Below the pieces are notes generated by a model. The model was not told the origin of the DNA. It ran no database searches and was given only the letters and a program-made list of their open reading frames with translations. Both the position numbers and the translations under genes were made by a program. Shown one piece after another: positions 5,431 to 6,622 of a DNA stretch of 6,622 bases. The DNA lies in NCBI GenBank assembly GCA_030598025.1, contig JAUVQS010000087.1:1-6622 (forward strand), written 5' to 3'. Origin of the DNA: Acidimicrobiia bacterium (GTDB lineage Bacteria > Actinomycetota > Acidimicrobiia > Spongiisociales > JAHEDJ01). Each line of letters starts with the position of its first letter. Position 1 is the first letter of the stretch.

Positions 5431-6189
5431 GTGGATTTCACGAAGATGGAAGGTCTGGGCAACGATTTCGTCGTGTTCGATGGACCCCTCAGCCTGAACA
5501 CAGACACCATCGCGGCGTTGTGCGATCGTCGCCGGGGCGTTGGCGCCGATGGCGTGCTGATCGTCTCGGCGCTCGGAGTGGATCAGGTGAAGATGGAGTA
5601 CTTCAACGCCGACGGCGGTGCCGCTGAACTGTGCGGCAATGGGCTGCGGTGCGTCGCCCGCCACGCCGTGGACGAGGGCCTTGTTGGTGGATCGGAGTTC
5701 ACCGTCGAGACTTCGATGGGGCATCGACGGGTCTCAATTCTCGATTCGGGTCGCGTTCGTGCGGAGTTGGGCCCGATTGAAGCCGCCCCTACTGATCGAC
5801 TGGTCGACGGCCACTTGGTGCGGACCGTGGACGTTGGCAATCCGCATGCCGTCATATTCGTGGATGATCCAGGGTCGGCCCCCGTTGAGGAAATCGGGCC
5901 GGAGTTAGAGCACAACGCCGCCTTTCCCGATGGCACCAATGTCGAGTTCGTGACTGTGTGGTCGTTCGATGTGATCGACATGCGGGTTTGGGAACGTGGT
6001 GTCGGAGAGACTCTCGCCTGCGGGACCGGCGCGGCCGCGGTCGTTGCGGCGGCCGCGGCAAGCGGACGCTCGGCGACGAAGGCGACGGTCCGACTGCTCG
6101 GCGGCCCACTTGACGTGGAGATCATCGAAGGAGTGGCGTGGATCACGGGACCCGCGACCTCCGTCTACACGGGAACCTGGCTCAGCTAG
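5431..6189 (+). CDS. dapF: Diaminopimelate epimerase DapF
   Basis: DapF interconverts LL- and meso-diaminopimelate by a two-base, cofactor-independent mechanism, providing meso-DAP for peptidoglycan and lysine. The 252-residue protein starts with the family signature DFTKMEGLGNDFVV. It carries both catalytic cysteines: Cys68 in AELCGNGLRC and Cys197 in TLACGTGAA. RRGVGADG (34-41), FNADGG (58-63), VGNPHAV (135-141) and the ERGVGET loop (188-194) line the substrate site. It is slightly shorter than the usual 270-300 residues, with no missing motif. GTG 5431 is chosen because it has GAGGAG at proper spacing and gives the expected N-terminus. It lies 2 nt after the miaA stop, so it belongs to the same transcript. 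The miaB-miaA-dapF order is conserved in Actinomycetota; the link between tRNA modification and DAP synthesis appears historical rather than functional. It ends 8 nt from the convergent lexA stop with no evident terminator. Confidence 0.97.
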   Translation: MDFTKMEGLGNDFVVFDGPLSLNTDTIAALCDRRRGVGADGVLIVSALGVDQVKMEYFNADGGAAELCGNGLRCVARHAVDEGLVGGSEFTVETSMGHRRVSILDSGRVRAELGPIEAAPTDRLVDGHLVRTVDVGNPHAVIFVDDPGSAPVEEIGPELEHNAAFPDGTNVEFVTVWSFDVIDMRVWERGVGETLACGTGAAAVVAAAAASGRSATKATVRLLGGPLDVEIIEGVAWITGPATSVYTGTWLS

Positions 6190-6197
6190 ACGCAGTT

Positions 6198-6622
6198 CTA
6201 ACGCACGGAACGAAGAACCGAGACAACCTTCCCGACCAGACTTATGCCGCCCTCAAACACCATCGGCTCATACGCCGGATTGGCGGGATGAAGGATCACA
6301 CTCCCGTTGCGACGTTCGAGACGTTTGATCGTCGCTTCGTCATCAACGAGCGCAGCCACGATCTCACCGTCGACGGCATCATCCTGCCGTCGAACCACGA
6401 CGTAATCACCGTTGAGGATCCCTGCTTCGACCATCGAGTCACCCTTGACTTCCAGCATGATCACCGGTCCGGAACCGACCAACTGCTGGGGGAGTGGGAA
6501 GACTTCTTCGATGTCCTCCTCAGCCAGAATGGGCGAACCGGCGGCGATACGGCCGACGAGGGGCACGTCGCGGGTGGGAGCATTCGAGCGTTTCGGTGAG
6601 TCATCGCGGGCGACGACTTCAA
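6198..6622 (-). CDS. lexA: SOS repressor LexA, C-terminal part (partial at right edge)
   Basis: LexA represses SOS genes and cleaves itself when stimulated by RecA filaments. About 140 C-terminal residues are visible, ending at TAG (complement of 6198-6200). The N-terminal winged-helix DNA-binding domain lies beyond the right edge. A GTG at 6566 on this strand could be taken as a start, but the frame continues to the edge through a linker reading DSPKRSNAPTRDVPLVGRIAAG, so it is only an internal valine. The Ala-Gly cleavage bond is in GRIAAG (Ala codon 6540-6542, Gly 6537-6539). The catalytic Ser is in VKGDSMVEAGI (codon 6435-6437) and the Lys in EATIKRL (codon 6324-6326). The spacings Ala-to-Ser 35 and Ser-to-Lys 37 equal those of E. 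coli LexA (Ala84, Ser119, Lys156), so self-cleavage should be intact. Its own promoter and any SOS box lie outside. A fitting operator is present upstream of recA at 227-240. Confidence 0.96.
   Translation of the reverse strand, partial: EVVARDDSPKRSNAPTRDVPLVGRIAAGSPILAEEDIEEVFPLPQQLVGSGPVIMLEVKGDSMVEAGILNGDYVVVRRQDDAVDGEIVAALVDDEATIKRLERRNGSVILHPANPAYEPMVFEGGISLVGKVVSVLRSVR

Noticed and set aside
6031..6058. Repeated CGGCCGCGG blocks in dapF
   Set aside because: Two short GC-only copies encode an alanine-rich helix (AAAVVAAAAA) after the catalytic CGTG motif; this is codon bias, not a regulatory or mobile repeat.
6138..6599. 153-codon + strand open frame at the end of the window
   Set aside because: It is antisense to lexA, whose cleavage site and Ser-Lys dyad are intact on the other strand, and it overlaps the dapF 3' end in another frame. 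It resembles no family and has no clear ribosome binding site.
1..6622. Mobile elements, CRISPR arrays, tRNA or rRNA genes, phage or defence genes
   Set aside because: No transposase, spaced direct-repeat array, cloverleaf sequence or unfamiliar coding frame was seen; the space is taken up by conserved housekeeping genes.

Overview
The window is a compact, housekeeping-type stretch of a moderately GC-rich bacterial chromosome, with seven genes and very little spacer. In order these are the 3' end of thpR/ligT, recA, rny (RNase Y), miaB, miaA and dapF on the + strand, then the 3' part of lexA on the - strand. miaB-miaA-dapF with lexA close by is the classical actinobacterial recA neighbourhood. 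The SOS box has the CGAAC-N4-GTTCG form used by Actinomycetota and Firmicutes, and a second recA promoter resembles the actinobacterial RecA-NDp (PafBC-type) promoter. An RNase Y gene where recX sits in mycobacteria and streptomycetes, and no hflX between dapF and lexA, suggest a deep-branching Actinomycetota lineage, possibly Acidimicrobiia. This assignment is inference; no 16S or marker search was possible.

Layout: positions 2-199 hold the C-terminal end of a 2H-phosphoesterase (RNA 2',3'-cyclic phosphodiesterase, ThpR/LigT). The 105-bp gap before recA (200-304) holds two apparent promoters. One is a -35/-10 pair with a perfect LexA box in its spacer; the other, nearer recA, matches the LexA-independent DNA-damage promoter. 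recA (305-1360) is complete and canonical. The 245-bp gap from 1361 to 1605 has no gene but is dense with inverted repeats: a probable recA terminator that overlaps a second 12-bp stem, a TANNNT -10 embedded in a 7+7 inverted repeat, a strong GC-rich hairpin, and a small hairpin that presents the rny Shine-Dalgarno sequence in its loop. rny (from 1606), miaB, miaA and dapF are then packed with a 5-nt gap, an overlap and a 2-nt gap, so they are almost certainly one operon. lexA converges on dapF with 8 nt between the stop codons and runs off the right edge; only its linker and serine-protease domain are visible.

Functionally the window contains both partners of the SOS switch: RecA, whose filament triggers LexA self-cleavage, and LexA, whose operator lies in front of recA. 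It also holds an RNA-metabolism block: RNase Y for mRNA decay, and MiaA then MiaB, which act in sequence on A37 of tRNAs. DapF of the lysine/peptidoglycan pathway is also there. No mobile element, CRISPR array, tRNA or rRNA is visible, and no wholly new multi-gene system. The most noteworthy signals are regulatory: the dual recA control region, the structured rny leader, and a miaA gene with no normal start codon in the right place.
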